Shown one piece after another: positions 4,063-5,762 of a stretch of 5,762 nt of DNA. This stretch comes from Gammaproteobacteria bacterium (GTDB lineage Bacteria > Pseudomonadota > Gammaproteobacteria > GCA-001735895). The stretch is from positions 1-5,762 of the forward strand of contig JAASSH010000172.1 in assembly GCA_021767985.1 (NCBI GenBank). The letters are read 5' to 3'. The notes under the pieces are model-generated. The model was not told the origin of the DNA. It searched no databases and worked only from the letters and a program-made list of their open reading frames with translations. A program made the translations under genes and the position numbers. Each line of letters opens with the position of its first letter. Position 1 is the first letter of the stretch.

Positions 4063-5762
4063 ATGCAAAACATTGAATCACCCTTAACCACAGCAGACGT
4101 CGCACCTGTCGAAACGACGCCTGCAAGCGCCCAGGAAAACAGCAGCGCACTCAGCAGTAACTACAACGTCGTTCGCCGTAACGGCAAGTTAACCAGTTTC
4201 GACAAGGACAAGATAGCCATCGCCATGACCAAGGCCTTCCTCGCGGTCGAAGGTGGTCAGGCGGCCGCATCGACGCGGGTTCATGAAACCGTAGAACAGC
4301 TGACCGACCTGGTGGTCGCCACGCTGACGCGGCGCCAGCCCGAAGGCGGTACTTTCCACATCGAGGACATCCAGGACCAGGTCGAACTGGCGCTGATGCG
4401 TAATGGCGAGCAGAAAATCGCCCGTGCCTACGTGCTGTATCGTGAAGAGCGCGCCAATGCGCGCGCACAGCACATACCCCACCCGGACAACAGGCCGGAG
4501 GACGAAGAGCGGGTTGAGCTCACGGTCAAACTGGACGATGGCAGCATTGCGCCGCTCGATACCGCCCGCCTGCGGACTATTATCGACGAAGCCTGCGAAG
4601 GGCTCGAAAGCGTCAGCGCCGAGCGGGTTTACGATGACACGGTGAAGAACCTGTTCGACGGGGTTGCGATCAGGGACGTTAGCCCCACGGTCGTCATGAG
4701 CGCGCGCGGTCTGATCGATCGTGAGCCCGAATATTCGAACGTCGCGGCGCGTCTGTTGCTCGACGAGCTGCGCACCGAATCGCTGAGCTTTATCAACGAT
4801 GGCGCGCCCAACGCCACTTTCACCGAGATGGCGGAGCGCTATTGCGGTTATTTCGGCAACTACATCAAGAAAGCGACCGAACTCGAGCTGCTGGACAAGG
4901 AGTTGCTCAAGTTCGATCTGGAATTGCTCGGTAACGCGTTGCAGCCGGAACGCGACCGCCAGTTCAACTACCTGGGGCTGCAAACCCTGTATGACCGTTA
5001 TTTCATCCATCATCACGACACTCGTTTCGAATTGCCGCAGGCTTTTTTCATGCGCGTGGCGATGGGACTGGCGATCAACGAAGTGCAGCGCGAAGCGCGC
5101 GCCATCGAATTTTACAACCTGCTGTCATCGTTCGATTTCATGAGCAGCACCCCTACCCTGTTCAATTCGGGCACGCTGCGCCCGCAGCTTTCGAGCTGTT
5201 ACCTGACCACGGTACCTGACGACCTGGACGGCATTTTCAGCGCGATCAAGGATGACGCCATGCTGTCCAAGTTTGCCGGTGGCCTCGGTAACGACTGGAC
5301 CCGGGTGCGCGGCATGGGCTCGCACATCAAGGGTACCAACGGTAAATCCCAGGGAGTCGTGCCTTTCCTGAAGGTCGCCAACGACACCGCGGTTGCGGTA
5401 AACCAGGGCGGCAAGCGCAAAGGCGCTATGTGCGCCTACCTGGAAACCTGGCACCTCGATATCGAAGATTTCCTCGATCTGCGCAAGAACACCGGCGAGG
5501 AACGCCGTCGCACGCATGATATGAATACCGCCAACTGGATTCCTGACCTGTTCATGAAACGGGTCGCCGAGGATGCCCAGTGGACCTTGTTTTCACCCTG
5601 TGAAGTGCCCGAGCTGCATGATCTGTACGGTGCAGAATTCGAAACCGCCTACGCGGCTTACGAGGAAAAGGCCGATCGCGGTGAAATCAAGAATTTTCGC
5701 CGCATGCAAGCGGTCGACCTGTGGCGCAAGATGCTCGGCATGCTATTCGAAACCGGCCATCC
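4063..5762 (+). CDS. nrdA: Class I ribonucleotide reductase large subunit NrdA (5' part)
   Basis: This is the large subunit of aerobic ribonucleotide reductase, which makes dNDPs from NDPs with the radical-bearing partner NrdB. The window holds 566 codons of a protein probably over 900 residues. Residues 1-33 are an S/T/A-rich extension. A first ATP-cone spans about 34-130 (NVVRRNGKLTSFDKDKIA) and a second about 150-240 (VELTVKLDDG to AARLLLDEL). The catalytic barrel then begins, with YLGLQTLYDRYF (303-314) and LRPQLSSCYL (372-381). Cys379 corresponds to redox-active Cys225 of E. coli. KRKGAMCAYLETWH and FSPCEVPELHDLY follow. The thiyl-radical cysteine (E. coli Cys439) with its Asn/Glu partners and the second redox cysteine lie beyond the window. 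Duplicated ATP-cones and the N-terminal extension match P. aeruginosa NrdA, where the N-terminal cone senses dATP. ATG 4063 is the first possible start: TAA precedes it directly in frame. No strong Shine-Dalgarno is visible. nrdB is expected downstream. Confidence 0.96.
   Translation, partial: MQNIESPLTTADVAPVETTPASAQENSSALSSNYNVVRRNGKLTSFDKDKIAIAMTKAFLAVEGGQAAASTRVHETVEQLTDLVVATLTRRQPEGGTFHIEDIQDQVELALMRNGEQKIARAYVLYREERANARAQHIPHPDNRPEDEERVELTVKLDDGSIAPLDTARLRTIIDEACEGLESVSAERVYDDTVKNLFDGVAIRDVSPTVVMSARGLIDREPEYSNVAARLLLDELRTESLSFINDGAPNATFTEMAERYCGYFGNYIKKATELELLDKELLKFDLELLGNALQPERDRQFNYLGLQTLYDRYFIHHHDTRFELPQAFFMRVAMGLAINEVQREARAIEFYNLLSSFDFMSSTPTLFNSGTLRPQLSSCYLTTVPDDLDGIFSAIKDDAMLSKFAGGLGNDWTRVRGMGSHIKGTNGKSQGVVPFLKVANDTAVAVNQGGKRKGAMCAYLETWHLDIEDFLDLRKNTGEERRRTHDMNTANWIPDLFMKRVAEDAQWTLFSPCEVPELHDLYGAEFETAYAAYEEKADRGEIKNFRRMQAVDLWRKMLGMLFETGH

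Noticed and set aside
3884..4150. Minus-strand open frame of 88 codons across the nrdA leader and start
   Set aside because: It overlaps the nrdA N-terminus and leader hairpin in antisense, and shows no domain or convincing ribosome binding site.
4189..5016. Minus-strand open frame of 275 codons inside nrdA
   Set aside because: It is antisense to strongly conserved NrdA codons, its product has no recognisable domain, and long antisense frames are expected in GC-biased genes.

Overview
The window looks like chromosomal DNA of a moderately GC-rich gammaproteobacterium. This rests on a P. aeruginosa-type NrdA with a long N-terminal extension and two ATP-cones, a ROK kinase that closely resembles E. 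coli Mak from memory, and an HPr gene feeding straight into mgtE. No lineage below class can be supported from the sequence alone.

Layout. Positions 1-1656 (+) hold the end of an operon: the last codons of an unidentified gene, then an HPr/NPr-type phosphocarrier, then the magnesium channel/transporter MgtE. The upstream stop overlaps the HPr start as ATGA, and HPr and mgtE are 8 bp apart. Convergent to mgtE, with 12 bp between the stops, lies an HDOD-domain protein (1669-2556, -). Upstream of the HDOD gene are a weak sigma-28-like promoter match and an 82-bp block made of two adjacent 41-bp repeat units, each able to fold as a REP-like hairpin. The ROK-family sugar kinase follows (2733-3629, -). 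A 433-bp divergent intergenic region separates it from nrdA, the large subunit of class I ribonucleotide reductase, which starts at 4063 (+) and runs off the window.

The most informative non-coding stretch is 3630-4062. It holds an AT-rich tract, a perfect DnaA box, two NrdR-box-like palindromes spaced 32 bp start to start, and a sigma-70-type promoter whose -10 lies inside the second palindrome. A leader of about 186 nt with a perfect 9-bp hairpin follows. This predicts that nrdA is repressed by NrdR according to nucleotide pools and also responds to DnaA, as is known for E. coli nrdAB.

The genes are mostly housekeeping: PTS-type phosphorelay, Mg2+ uptake, sugar phosphorylation, dNTP synthesis and one signalling-output protein. 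No tRNA, rRNA, CRISPR array, transposase gene, prophage or defence system is visible, and I see no clear new multi-gene system. The points most worth a second look are the layered nrdA control region, the hairpin in its leader, and the tandem REP-like repeat.
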